64,000 nucleotides of DNA, from contig NC_057764.1 of NCBI RefSeq assembly GCF_010389155.1, positions 8,184,001 to 8,248,000 of the forward strand. Reading direction: 5' to 3'. The notes under the pieces are model-generated. The model searched no databases and was not told the origin of the DNA. It saw only the letters and a program-made list of their open reading frames with translations. A program made the translations under genes and the position numbers. Each line of letters opens with the position of its first letter. The stretch's first letter is position 1. Source of the stretch: Erigeron canadensis (lineage: Eukaryota > Streptophyta > Magnoliopsida > Asterales > Asteraceae). Positions 47,631-59,644 of the stretch are shown one piece after another.

Positions 47631-50407
47631 TGTAACACCCATCATTCAAAAATAAGGATTTCTAAAAATTTTCACCTAACGGTGTCAAAGAAAGCGGAAC
47701 AAACATCTAAAAGTCCAAACCAATAAATTCAGTTTGGTTTATTCATTAAATGGTGTTACTTGCCATATCATAGAAATAAGTCTAAATGGAAATCTATCGG
47801 TTGCCCAACATAAAACAACCAATCACAAGTCTTAACAAATCATAAGGTCCTTAACATAAATCAAAAGTCTAAAACGAGCAGCCTCTATGGGTAAACTATG
47901 GTCATCATCAAGCAATCTACCCATGCCTTGCTCTTTATTCATCATCCATCAGAAACTTGCTAAACCTGAAGGAACAACACATTTCAAGAAAACAACAGTG
48001 GTGGCTCAAAGGTAAGACAAAGAAAGTAAGGGCTTTAGGCCCCGTGTTATTGAAGGCCTCAAATTTTATATATAAGTTAAATATATCAGTTTATTTTATG
48101 TATGAAGAAAAAAAATCATATAAAAAACTTAAAAATAAAAATAAACAAGAGAAGCTTAAAGAATTTAAATTAAGTGTAGTTTAAAAGGACTTTTGATTAA
48201 ATGGATTGTAATACGTTTTGGGTTTTATGTTCTCCTTTTTAAATAAGTTTTAGTTATAAAGAGACCTCATTTTTTAGTTTTGCTTTAGGCCTAACATGGT
48301 TTGAGCCGCTACTGGAAAACAAGTGTTAACTAACGAATTAGATAAGTAAGATAACACCTCATTTATAAAGCATTTGTCCAATTAAGACTTATTAGAAGTC
48401 ATATTTTATCATTAAGGCACATATCATCACGTAACATCTCATGTAGCCATAAACATCATTCATATAGGATCGTTCGTCTTAGTTGTGCCTAGTCATCTTT
48501 TCATCATTACATATAACATCATTTCAGGTGTGACATAAGTCACTCATATCATATAAGGTGTAAGTTTGTGTGTAGGCGATCAAAAGACCTAACAGGGACC
48601 TCACACCCGACTGGATGGATAAGCCTTACGGCGGTCTATCAGTGTCATTAAGGAATGGCAACCAATCCAGGAGTAGTCCGTATATTCAAAGACATTGGTG
48701 GGTAATCACTCCACCCGGAGATACTCAAACCACGTAATTATGTTGCAAGGAGCCACCCAAGCAACCATATACGCACTCACCGGGCAAGGACAAGTACGGG
48801 TTAAGCTTAACACTTTCATATGATATATGAGCTCGATTTACATTACATATAGTTCACGAATCCACATTACCTAAACATAACACATATTCATCTTTTACAT
48901 TTGGACCCTTAAACGTGTACGTGACATGGCAACTTAAAGAGTCTAGTGAACTAGATTAATAAGCCATACAAACATACACAATACAATACATCTCAAAACA
49001 TATCATATCATTTCATTTCATATCATAGGGACTACATATGAGGCCTCAAAGGTCATTTACATAGCCCATATCACCTCCCGTGTATCCCGATTGCCCATAA
49101 ACGATCAAGATATCAAATGGAAGTTATTATAAGAGAACCATCTTTTGTTGAACCCTCAGCATGTCAAAGTAGTGTATCTTACCTCTTAGAAGCGTACAAA
49201 ATGATAACGTAAGTTACCGAGCTTTGCATGTATTCCCGACTACCTATAATCATTAAGCGACATAATAAGCTAAACAAGTACCTACTTACTTTTGTTCATG
49301 AATCAAGCCTAAGTATCTATAAACATGACCCATGACAAGGCTTGATGCATCGGACATTCGATTAATACTTTAAAGCTTACATAACTCGACGAAACTCGAC
49401 ATTCACTCACTAAATTAACCTTTCTGGAAAATTGACATCATAATCATCTTTTAAAAACAAAACCATTAGAAAGTAGACTCTCTTACGATTTCGTGGATAG
49501 CTTATTTGTTAAAAACGAAGTTACGGTTCAAAAGTTATGCCCATTTGAAAATTCCGTCGCTATTGCGTCGCAACTACCAAGTTGCGTCGCAGCTATATGT
49601 CACTGTTTTCTAGCTGCGCCGCATCTTAGTAGCTGCTCCGCAGCTAGCCCCGATTCTGCACAAACCTCATTGTTTAACCTCCAAAACTTAACCAAACATA
49701 CCCCAAACGACCCCAAACCTTATAAACGACTTTTAACCCTCAAAATTCATCATTTTAAGACTCTAATGATGTCATGAAAACAACCCTTAACATCCAATTG
49801 ATTTGCAACACAACAACAATCGTTTTAGGTTACCGAATCAATTAAAACTCACGGTTTTGACTCCAAACAACCCTCTAAAGACCTAGATCAGTTATGAATC
49901 AAATGAATGGATTGAAATGACATGAAATCAATGTTATTATACCTGGAGATTATAAAGAGAATGTAAAAACTTGATCGAAACACTCTCGAATCAACCAAAC
50001 GAAGATGAAATTGAACAAGGAAATGATTATGGCAATGGGGAATGGTTAGGGCTCAAAGAGAAAAGGATAATATGAGTAATTAGAAGCTAATGACCTCCTC
50101 CAAGACCCTAATCCCGTTTTTTAGTTTCCACCTATGTCAAAACTAGTCCTTAGGCTTCCTTATGGCTCATATTTAGCTCAAAACACCTATTGGGAATACT
50201 TACAACACATTAAACACTTTAAGCACATCAAAAGGCATAAAAACATATCTTAAGCACTTTAGCACATTAATCCTTAAGGCACTAAAGCCTGACACGTATA
50301 ACACATTAAACACATATAGTCATTAAATCATTTATAGGCTTAACGGACACGTAATGTTGACTTAACGACTCAAGTCAACAGTTAAATAAAAAGTTTGGGA
50401 TATTACA
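47631..50407 (-). mobile_element. Solo LTR of 2.78 kb with TSD GCCGC
   Basis: Plus-strand ends are TGTAACACCC and GGGATATTACA, with GCCGC at 47626-47630 and 50408-50412. The TGTAAYAYCC type of terminus is usual for plant chromovirus (Tekay/Del) LTRs. On the minus strand a leader-like region (GAGCCCTAACCATTCC, splice-like CAGGTATAATA near 49943) precedes diverged palindromes at 49563-49646. No gag-pol is inside. Short frames within it are not genes. Confidence 0.8.
49563..49646. repeat. Diverged palindrome cluster inside the solo LTR
   Basis: Units such as TTGCGTCGCAA (49563-49573), GTTGCGTCGCAGC, AGCTGCGCCGCA and TAGCTGCTCCGCAGCTA (49630-49646) keep a central CG(N)CG or similar and inverted arms, but with stems different from CCCACTG...CAGTGGG. 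Confidence 0.7.
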
Positions 50408-51210
50408 GCCGCAGTCAACCCTATCTGCAGCCAAACAACAGCAGGTTTCGAGCTAGAGGACCCCAAAACTCCATTTTTGATCCAATGATCGACCCAAGGA
50501 CCTTTCCAACTCGTTTTTAAGCATAAATACACATCATTTGACCTGAATAAACAAAACCCATATCTTAGTTTCGATTCATAACATCATACAAACCCGGATT
50601 CACCTCAAATTCAACCAAAACCCTAAATGAAACCCTAAATTGACCCAAATCCGTTTTTGACCCGAAATCAAGCAAGAACTCTTAAGATTTGACTAGGAAA
50701 CATGTTAATGACAAAATTAAGTTAGGTTTCACTTACCAAATCTTCCAAAATCCTTTGAATCCGAACTTGACCCCATAAATGAGGATTTCTTGCACTTGGA
50801 GGTTGGATCCTTTGATATGATGTTTAGTTGATGATGATGATGAAGTATTTATCACTAATCTAGCCCAAACCATAATAGAAAAATCCAAGAATTTAGAGGG
50901 AAGGAGAAGGTGCTTTGGTGTTCATCTTTGGAGAGAAAGAGAAAGAAAGAAATGAAAAGGGAAAGGAATGGGGGGAGTGGGGGCCGGCCTACAAAGGTCC
51001 AAAAGTGGCTCCCGCTCCGCTAACTTCGACCAATAGCTAAACGTTAACCATTTAAATGCTAAAACAAAACCGTGCACTTAAACAAACTCAACGTTACGTT
51101 AAAACTCGACAAGACGCCCATAAGTCATATCAACTCACAAAAATCTTTCACATTTAATCATGTTTAATTTACAAGTCAAATGAGTCAAAATTTATGAATG
51201 TTACACATAA

Positions 51211-51361
51211 TCATAAACCCCAGACACGGCTTATGTTATATAGGAAAATAGCTAACGTAACCAAGTAATAAAACCCTAATAACCCCTTTAGCCCATAAAC
51301 CTGCATGTTTAATGACTACATGGGCCGAGCCAAGCCCTTAATGTCGGGAATTAACCCAACA
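51211..51361 (-). repeat. LTR portion of a Copia remnant
   Basis: On the minus strand it starts TGTTGGGTTAATTCC at 51361 and contains TATATAACATAAG, a TATA-like element near 51240. It is cut by the solo LTR at 51205-51210. The preceding purine tract (ACGGGGGTGAA, 51362-51372) supports a 3' LTR start. Confidence 0.65.
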
Positions 51362-51416
51362 TTCACCCCCGTAATTTCCGACTTGAAACAGGGAGATCTT
51401 CAACTCCAAGCATACT

Positions 51417-52860
51417 TCACATCTCTTCGAACTTCACTTTTCCAAGACCTTTAGTAAGTATGTCAGCTCGTTGTTCGGTACTCGCAACATGTTTAACCTT
51501 CACTTCTCCATTACTGACACATTCTCGTATAAAATGATACCGAGATTTAATATGCTTACTTCGACTGTGAAAGACGAGATTTTTCACAAGAGCTACCGTT
51601 GATGTATTGTCCACCTTCAAGATCACTTCAGGTAGTCTTCTACCGGTCATTTCCATGATTAATTCCCGTAGCCACACGGCTTGACAAGAAGCCACACACG
51701 CTGCCATATATTCTGCCTCGTAAGAAGAAAGAGCCACCGTATTTTGTTTCTGGGAACACCATGTAATTGGTGAGAACCCAAGATAAAAAAACGTGTCCTG
51801 TGGTACTTCTTCCATCATCTGGATCAATATTATGGCTACTATCACTATATCCAACTAAAGCATTCTTTCTTCCCCGAGTAAAAACTATACCGTAACTTAA
51901 AGTGCCTGCCAAATAGCGAAGAATCTGTTTGATTGCTGCCAAATATGTGTGTTTTGGTTGCTGGATATAGCGACTCACCACCCCAATTGAAAAACGCTAT
52001 ATCCGGTTGTGTTTGCAATAGCTACCGGAGACATCCAACAACTTTGCGATAGTCCGTGGCATCTACATCAACTTCATTTTCAACTTTTGAAATTTTCAGA
52101 TTTCGGTCCATGGGTACACGAGTTGGATTACAACCTTCCATTCATGTTTCTTTCGGTATCTTTCGAGCATATGCCTTATGTTTTATCACAATATACTTTT
52201 CGGTTTGAAAGACTTCAATACCGAGATAATATGATAAGCTGCCCAAATCTACATTTCAAACTTTGAAGACAATGATTGCTTGAACTCCATAATCATCTTC
52301 AGACTTGAACCAGTTACTACAAGATCATCAACATATATACCAACTAAGATCAAATCTGTATTTATTTGCCTTTGGTATACCACCTGCTCTTGAGAACATC
52401 GTTGAAGTTTCATATTCCTCAAAATAGAGTCCAACTATGTATTCCATGCTCGAGGTGCTTGTCTTAACCCGTATGACGCCTTATGAAGTTTATAGACTTT
52501 GTGTTCTTCACCGATTTTCACAAACCCTTCCGGTTGCTTCACGTAAACTTGTTCCTTTAATTCTCCATGTAGAAATGCGAACTTCACATCAAGATGGTGT
52601 AACTCCCAACTTCCACTTGCGTTTAGTGAAATTAAAACCCGAACTGTTTCTAATCTTGCTACTGGTGCAAAAACTTCATCAAAATCAACTCCGAGTTGTT
52701 GTATATAACCCTTCACCACTAGTCTAGCTCTATACTTGTTTATGATCCCATCAACATTATTTTTTAATTTAAATACCCATTTAACTTCTATTGCCTTCGA
52801 TCCTGATGGTAACTCAGTCAACTGCCAAGTATCATTCTTTTCAATAGAATCGATTTCCAA
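51417..52860 (-). pseudogene. Copia RT-RNase H remnant (second Copia family)
   Basis: RT begins at 52860 (NDTWQLTELPSGSKAIEVKW, YRARLVVKGYIQQLGVDF, FAPVARLETVR, FAFLHGELKEQVYVKQPEGF, YGLRQAPRAWNT). A TAG at about 52435 interrupts it, then IYVDDLVVTGSS gives the catalytic site. 52248-51990 is shifted and damaged. RNase H follows with VGYSDSSHNID, ALSSYEAEYMAA and KVDNTSTVALVKN, ending near RADILTKGL. YVDDLVVTG and sequence differ from the nested Copia, so this is another lineage. Gag and integrase are missing. Confidence 0.85.
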
Positions 52861-53216
52861 CTCCCACTATTTTTGACGCTATTTGGGAGAAATTTATAAA
52901 TTTACAATTTTTTAATCTACGGATGTTACAATGTAAATATAAGATATTTTTTTACAATACATATTCTGATAATTTGATGAATATTTCTTGCAATTTGTAA
53001 TACATATGTAATTTTTTTTTATCCGGTGGTATTAAGCTAGTTGTTTTCTATTTGTTTTGTTTATTTATCCGTACACCATTTGTATGGGTCAAAATAACCC
53101 ATTCATCTTCCACAACTCCCCTCCTTTGCTCTCTCTGACCTCAAATCCTTCCCAAACCTCTTAATAGAAAAATAAAAATAAAAAGGCATCAAATCAAATT
53201 GTTATATTTAAAAAAG

Positions 53217-53668
53217 ATGCAATCACGATTCAAATCTGTAACAAAAACCTTAATAAACTCAAACCTTCTGTTATCATCAATCTCATGTCGAACTACCCGT
53301 TATCATCAATCATCATTTTCTTCTTCAGCAACAACCACCACCACCATCCAACACCCACAAACCCTAACGGAGCTCCGTCAACGTTTGGCCAAAGAATCGC
53401 TAACGCTAGACGATTTCAAAGGTGATAATTACTCGGTTGAAGTGGGTACGAAGAAGAACCGGATCCCGAAACCGAAATGGATGAAAGAAGCGGTACCTGG
53501 GGGTGAAAGGTATACACAAATTAAGAAGAAATTGAAGGAAAAGAATCTTCACACGGTCTGCGAAGAAGCGAAATGCCCGAATTTGGGAGAGTGTTGGTCT
53601 GGTGGTGAAACGGGTACTGCTACTGCTACTATTATGATTCTTGGTGATACTTGTACTCGAGGTTGCAG
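53217..53668 (+). CDS. LIP1: LIP1 exon 1
   Basis: 150 codons plus two bases. It holds the targeting region, the N-terminal lipoyl synthase segment ([12 protein letters not shown]), the CX4CX5C cluster ligands and the first two Cys of the radical SAM motif. The Arg codon after them is split AG|A. Confidence 0.93.
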
Positions 53669-56600
53669 GTCTAACTCCCTCACTTTTATCTTTTTGTTAC
53701 TTTTCTTATTATGTTTTTACTAGGTTTTTTTTATTAGTATAAGGAGTATACAATTTGTGGCCTAAACTAGCTACATAAATCATACGAGAGTAAGTACTCG
53801 TGCGTTGCGCCGGTGTGATGGTGGGGTGATATCTAGGTCATAGAGTATGATAGTCAAATGCCTACGGCCTCCGCCCTCGGATTTAAAAATTCGTCGAAAG
53901 TATATCGAATGACATCTCTAATGAAAGAGCATGAAATTTTAAGAACACCCATACAATTTTTATAATTTATCGACGTATGATTTTTGAGATAAAAGATTTT
54001 GAATGAATTGGAGGAATAAATGATTTATGGAGGAGAGAAAAAAAAAGATGATTGGTTGAGATTTGAGGAGAGAAAAAGGGTATTATGGTTATTTTAGATA
54101 AATATAGAATAGATGAGAGGGGTATTTTGGAAATGTACTTAAAATCAATATTGAAAATTTCAATTCAATGTTGAAAATCTAGAAGGAATCTGCTTTATAA
54201 TATAGTATAGATAGGTAGAGTTTAAAAATGCATATCACAGTATGGTTCCTTTTTATATTGTGGCTTAAATGATTTATAGCGGTCGCCTTTATAGCCCTCA
54301 TGCCAGATCATCATAATTGACATACCATAGACGACATACCCACCGAAAACAGCTTAATGCCCAGAAACCCATTTCCTTCTACTGCTATAACCCATTGTTA
54401 CATCTCATTATCATAAGCTCCCAGACAACTTGTATTGTTGTAAAACTTATGGCCCTAGCTTTTGTTAAGTTTCTGAAGTAGCGTAAGCATCACCAAGCTA
54501 GATTTAAACAACCATAGCAGCTTCTCTTGCTACCAATTGATCCACATAACATCTTCTACATGTTGTTGAATCGGTTTGTATCAAAAAGTGAGACGACAAC
54601 TGTCCAGAAGCATACAGCGCTGGAAGAAATTAATGTTCTCTACTGCAAGAAAGGTAATTAACGATCTCAAGTTTGACAATGGGGTGTGTCAAAAATTTGC
54701 TCACTCATCGAAAGCAGTGAAAATGTTTTTTTGACTGTGATTATTCAAGATGGATCTGGCAGGAAGCGAAGGAAAAAATAAATGGAAATGGTATTCCTAA
54801 TAAGTGGGATGAGATGGTCAACTGGTTTTAAGAGGCTATTTCAAAAAGATAATAGGCCTAAGGAACAGATTTTCATATTGGAGATTTTCATGTTTAGATT
54901 GCTGAAACTGAAGTTCAAGAATCATAGAGATTTTGATGAGTTAAAAGAAAAATGGGACTTGAGATAGAAGTATTGCATTTGCAAATGCTGGAGCAGGTGC
55001 AGATTTGGGTTGGGCCTCTAGTTGGATTGCTGCAATGCGGTTGATTAATGCTGGGGGAAATATAGAGTTAGGCTGATTAAAATGATATAGAAGTTGTCTT
55101 TTGTTTTATGATATATAGTATAGGCATGTATGATTAAAAGAAAAGTGCATAGAAAATTCAGTTTTTTATAAATTTAGAAGCTAGTTCATTTTTTGTGTTG
55201 ACAAATCTAGGACTTAATTTTGATTCTTAGGAACGTGTTGGTAAATCTTCCTTCTTTGATCAGATAGGGACTCTGATGGCATTTGTTACATTTACATACA
55301 TCTCTTTCTTGAAGTTCGGAATATTAAAACTGTGTGTTATCAGCCCATAAGAGCCTTCATAAAACTGATTTGCCTAGCTTTCAAGTAATTTCAGGTTTTC
55401 GGCCTCTAAATAATTGAAAATTTGCTACATCCTTGACGCTTGTTCATGTCAGCAGGAAAGAGGGTACATTAATAACAAACAATTCAGTGTTTTGGGTTTG
55501 GGATGGTGTTTTTGTGGTGGATTTTTATTTAACATGCTTATTTGATTAGTATTGTATGCAGTTCCATTAATAAACATGGAACTTTAGAAGCATGCAATTC
55601 AAATTCCTTCTTTAGTTTTTTATATCTGTATACTTCACAAAATGTACATCTGCATTCTTAAAGACTATCAGACTTTGCATGTTCACTGTAAAATATAGAA
55701 TGTTTATCATAACAGTAGCGTGTTGCTATTTCAGATTCTGCAATGTAAAGACTTCGCGTACCCCACCTCCTCCTGACCCAAATGAACCTTCAAATGTTGC
55801 TGAGGCAATTGCTTCTTGGGGTGTGGATTATGTTGTAATCACCAGTGTTGACCGTGATGATTTACCTGATCAAGGAAGTGGTCATTTTGCTGAAACAGTT
55901 CAGAAATTGAAGATACGGAAACCTGCGATTCTCATAGAAGCCTTGGGTATGACTTGTTCTACGTCTCATTTGTATTATTTAGTTTGACGTTGATAAGTTA
56001 TTTCTGCAACTATAGTTTTCAGAAATTTCTCTTGTGGGTCCATATTACTATTAGTGGCAGTTTTGGCCCATTCACTTGTGAAATGGTCAAATCGCATTAT
56101 GTGTTATTTTGGAACTCAAAATTATTAAGTGAAACGACTGAATAGTTGCCCAAAAGTGTACTTTCTATTCGTAAAACCCCTAAAACATATATTCGTAAAG
56201 TTAATTTATTGTTGAAATATTATTGGAAAAAATTGATTATACATTTCAGGCTATTTATTTGTAGAGTTTATTTCTCAACCTTTTCTGTTTTGGCAACCCC
56301 TATCTACCCTGTATTAAAATTGACCCTTTTTAACCCGTTATGCAACCCACCCTTCTTGCGATGTCTACTTTACTTATCACATCCATTAAAATATCCAATT
56401 ACGTTTGATGTGTTTTTTTTGCTCATGAATTATTCAGTTCCTGATTTCCGGGGAGATTTGTTGTGTGTGGAGAAAGTGGCAAAATCTGGATTGGATGTAT
56501 TTGCTCACAACATTGAAACAGTTGAAGAGCTACAGAGATCAGTACGTGATCACCGTGCTAATTTTAAGCAGTCACTTGAGGTCCTAATGAGGGCAAAAGA

Positions 56601-58762
56601 CTATGCTCCAGCTGGGACACTTACAAAGACGTCAATAATGTTGGGTTGTGGTGAAACACCAGATCAAGTGGTGAATACAATGGAGAAGGTAAGGGCAGCA
56701 GGTGTTGATGTGATGACATTTGGCCAGTACATGAGGCCTTCAAACCGCCATATGCCAGTTTATGAATATGTAACACCAGAAGCTTTTGAGAAATATCGAT
56801 TACTCGGCATGGAGATGGTAAGTTTCAACTCTTCTTGAATTTCGGCTGTTCTTTTGCTGTGTGATTACTCTGTAATTCTTTGAGATAATTAAATAGGCGG
56901 GTTGGGCGATAGCGCATTTGATTTGTTGATAAAACATAATCAAGATTGACCCATTGATAAGTAAATGGGTCGAATTTGCTAGCTATTTCCATAGTTGTCA
57001 AAAGCGAAGGCGACCTCAAAGCGCAAAGATCCCAAATAGGGCTATGGCGAGAGGCGCAAAAAAGCGCATGCCCGGAAAAAAAAAGCGCATTAAGTAAATA
57101 AATATAAAATATTTATATATAGTGAAAAATAATAGTAAAAAAAAAATCAGATGTCAATTATAAAACCAAATATCATTCAAAAAATATATACTTTTCAACC
57201 AAAAACTTCAAATTATTAGACTATTATAAACATATATAAAAAGACAATTTTTTCTTCCCCCAATTTTATATTTGCACTATCTTCTTTTATCTTCTTAAAC
57301 GACTATGGTCACTCATTTTGGCCGGAAAACATTAGATCTAGCCACGATTTGGCCCGATCTTGAACGATTTGGTCGAATCTTGACCCATTTGACCATTTTG
57401 ACCGCCGTTGACCACCAAAGTTGACCGTCGTTGACCGCCTTTTTCATGGTCAACTTGGGCCTAGGGTTTCAAGCGCTGGAGGTGCGCCTCGCCCGCCTTT
57501 TGCGCCTAGGCGCAAGAGGCGCTCGCCTTTAACAACACTGGCTATTTCACAGTATTGGGCCATCCTTGTTTAGAACAACTATGGATCTAGATGTAACTGA
57601 CTCACAAAATTTATTGGTCAGATATAATTTTTAAGGGGTCAAAAAAGAAATTTCAGTTAATATGCTTAGTTAACACGACTAAGGGGGTGCTTTGTTGTGG
57701 ATTCAAGTTGATTATTGCGGCTTGAAAAACGCACTAGTCAGTTTGGAACATATTTGTGAAAGTATTATGTTTCTGATTAATTTTATCAGTAGGTAAGTAG
57801 TATCAAAGCAGCTAATGAGATAAAGTAAATCATATAATTATGTTTAGCTTTAATCAATTAAAGTTTTGACAATATCAACTCAAAAAATGTATATCAAAAA
57901 TAGTGAACCCATTTCTTTCTCCTTTTGCACATAAATGTACCAGCTTTCTATCTATAAAAAAATTAATTAAAACTTTTGGGCTTTGAAATTACCTGTTCAA
58001 TCACACACGATTCCTACACCAAATTTGTAAATAGAGTGACCCATTCTTGGTTATTTTATGCAAGAAAATCAAATTCTTAATATCTTGTCTTTTGCTTTAC
58101 ACTTTATCAGAAGAAATGGGCCAACCACAACCTAGAAAGTTCATTTGATGAAACCTGAAAACCAGGTACAAACAAATGTACATCAAAAAAGCCAAAAACA
58201 TCCATCATAGCAACTGTTTTATTAAACACTAGACAAATGCCTGCATGATGTGGCGGTGTGGTGGGCGGCGGTGATGATAACGATGATGAGTGGTGGTGGC
58301 CGTGGTAGCGGTGGTTGGAGTGTGATTATTATTAATGTAAAACTAATTGATATAAAAGAGGTAGTAGCATTTAAATTTATTAATAAATGAGAGGGGTATT
58401 TTGGAGTTATCAACTACTTAAAGTTAGAAAGAAATGAAGGGAGTAAATGCTTTATAATGTAGTATAGATATAGATATAGATAGTTTACATGTAAGCAAAA
58501 GGTCATAAAATGCAGCCCTGCCTCTTCGATAAAACCTAATAACTATAAATAAGGTCAAGTGATTGAAATACAATGCACTCATGAGAAGTTAATAACCAAC
58601 ATGTGCATAGTAGATTTGTGGATTTTATAAACATATGGCTTCTTTTTATTATGGCAGGGATTTCGATATGTGGCATCGGGTCCTATGGTACGATCGTCAT
58701 ACAAAGCAGGAGAGTATTACATCAAATCAATGATAGAAAGAGACCGTGCTGCTTCTGCTTAA
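53217..58762 (+). CDS. LIP1: Lipoyl synthase, mitochondrial (four exons)
   Basis: Exons are 53217-53668, 55735-55946, 56438-56817 and 58658-58762, all GT-AG, joining in frame to 382 aa. This radical SAM enzyme inserts two sulfurs into octanoyl groups on E2 and H subunits of mitochondrial dehydrogenases and glycine decarboxylase. The auxiliary [4Fe-4S] ligands are C115, C120 and C126 (CX4CX5C). The radical SAM ligands are C146, C150 and C153 (CX3CX2C), with the last Cys just across the exon 1-2 junction. The conserved C-terminal RSSY is at 360-363. The first 50 or so residues are rich in Ser, Arg and Thr and lack acidic residues, as in a mitochondrial presequence; the plastid form (LIP1p) is a separate gene. 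ATG 53217 is the first in-frame ATG. No lesion was seen. Confidence 0.95.
53767..54211 (-). mobile_element. Small Helitron-like element in LIP1 intron 1
   Basis: On the minus strand it begins TCTATACTATATTATAAAGC at 54211, a typical nonautonomous plant Helitron 5' end. It has the hairpin-like CCGGCGCAACGCACGAGT near its 3' end (about 53788-53808). The CTAG at 53767-53770 is about 20 bp or more beyond the usual distance from the hairpin, so the exact 3' end is uncertain. Confidence 0.55.
54212..55734 (+). other. Rest of LIP1 intron 1
   Basis: Intronic sequence up to the TTTCAG acceptor. Nothing else is recognisable; short open frames near 54780-54970 lack any domain. Confidence 0.6.
55735..55946 (+). 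CDS. LIP1: LIP1 exon 2
   Basis: Starts with the split Arg then [10 protein letters not shown], completing CX3CX2C. It continues [19 protein letters not shown] and [19 protein letters not shown], strongly conserved in the family, and ends at ILIEALG|GTATGA with one base of a Val codon. Confidence 0.93.
56438..56817 (+). CDS. LIP1: LIP1 exon 3
   Basis: Acceptor TTCAG; encodes (V)[51 protein letters not shown] and [18 protein letters not shown], the rest of the radical SAM barrel. Donor ATG|GTAAGT. Confidence 0.93.
56990..57540 (-). mobile_element. hAT-type MITE, copy 2, with 8-bp TSD GCTATTTC
   Basis: 551 bp, ends CATAGTTGTCAAAAGCG and (reverse complement) CAGTGTTGTTAAAGGCG, flanked by GCTATTTC at 56982-56989 and 57541-57548. 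It aligns along its length with the reverse complement of 7313-7835, including the GTTGACC(G/A) repeats and GCGC-rich ends. Located in LIP1 intron 3. Confidence 0.88.
58229..58468 (-). mobile_element. Small nonautonomous Helitron in LIP1 intron 3
   Basis: 240 bp. On the minus strand it runs from TCTATACTACATTATAAAGC to CTAG, inserted between A and T. A GC-rich CCACCG-rich section lies in the middle and a GCATCATGCAGGC-like stem precedes the CTAG end. Confidence 0.7.
58658..58762 (+). CDS. LIP1: LIP1 exon 4
   Basis: 34 codons plus TAA. It encodes [20 protein letters not shown] and the C-terminus ending AASA. The RSSY Ser is the ligand of the sacrificed auxiliary cluster in characterised lipoyl synthases. 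Confidence 0.93.
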   Translation, partial: GFRYVASGPMVRSSYKAGEYYIKSMIERDRAASA

Positions 58763-59644
58763 TGACTTTATCTCATTGATTACAAGGTTTTGTGCGATTT
58801 GATAAGCTTTGATTCCTAAGGGACGCTGTGAACTAGAAAATGTAACTGGTCAGACATTCTTGCTTCTCAACTGCGAGATTTTCAAATATTATTGGCAATA
58901 CATGCTATACCTCACCAATTGTAATCGTAATTACGTGTAATCTTACAGTGATGCTTCTTCACCCCTATTAAATTGATCAATGTACATGTTCTTTATTAAA
59001 TAATAGCAGCGTTTTTTTTTTTTTTCTCATATCAAAAGTTAGTTCAGTGTTCATTGAAATACCTTTTCCAGTCATTTCTAACTTTTACATGAAACAAAAT
59101 GTTCTTTTTTCTCTTGTGTGTGGACAGCAGTGACAGTCCTGAGAAATCAAGTGTCCAGTCCGAGCCGAGAAAAAAAGTGCTCCCGACTCTAAGGTTCTAC
59201 ATAAGCAAAAAAAATTTATATAATTGAGACATTATAACATTAACAAAATGATAGACATTATCATATTATACTTTTACATATATTGTTTATTTGTTTTACT
59301 TTAATAGTTGTTTTATTTTACCTAAAACCTTTATATATATAATATATAAAATTTTTGTGCCCCTCAAAATTATGTCCCGAACAGATATCTTGCTTGCACC
59401 CCTCCAGGCCTCCCATGGTGGACAGCGTAGGGCCATTGCAGTTTGCCTTATTTATGGCATGATACTCGGGATGTATAATTGTATATCAATGTCGTTATAC
59501 GTAAGGTGAAGCAAATGCCATTTAATTTATCGTATACAATATGACTTACATAATTACATTACTCATGTCATGGTGTTTTGGTAGATAAACTTGTAATTAA
59601 AGGTGCGGCTACACTGCAGATTTACCAATTTTAAGATTGTATAT
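58763..59644 (+). other. LIP1 3' flank, no further gene
   Basis: 3' untranslated region and intergenic DNA. Possible polyadenylation signals are TATTAAATTGATC near 58968 and TTATTAAATAATAG near 58996. A 72-codon frame at 59291-59509 has no recognisable domain. Confidence 0.5.

Larger units (their letters stand above)
47037..51205 (-). mobile_element. Solo LTR with TSD CATAA, containing a second solo LTR
   Basis: Plus-strand ends are TGTAAC and GTTACA, flanked by CATAA at 47032-47036 and 51206-51210. Without the nested LTR it is about 1.39 kb. It carries two GC-rich palindromes, at 47588-47606 and at 47618 onward, the latter being the nested insertion site. No internal retrotransposon domain is present, so it is either a solo LTR formed by recombination or a deletion product. 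Confidence 0.6.

Noticed and set aside
53199..53216. Upstream non-ATG extension of LIP1
   Set aside because: The frame is open to a TTG, but plant translation should begin at the ATG at 53217, which gives a normal presequence.
55954..56437. Coding extension into LIP1 intron 2
   Set aside because: The open frame before exon 3 has no lipoyl synthase similarity; the TTCAG acceptor at 56437 restores the conserved EALVPDFRGD join.
59291..59509. 72-codon frame downstream of LIP1
   Set aside because: No domain or conservation evidence.
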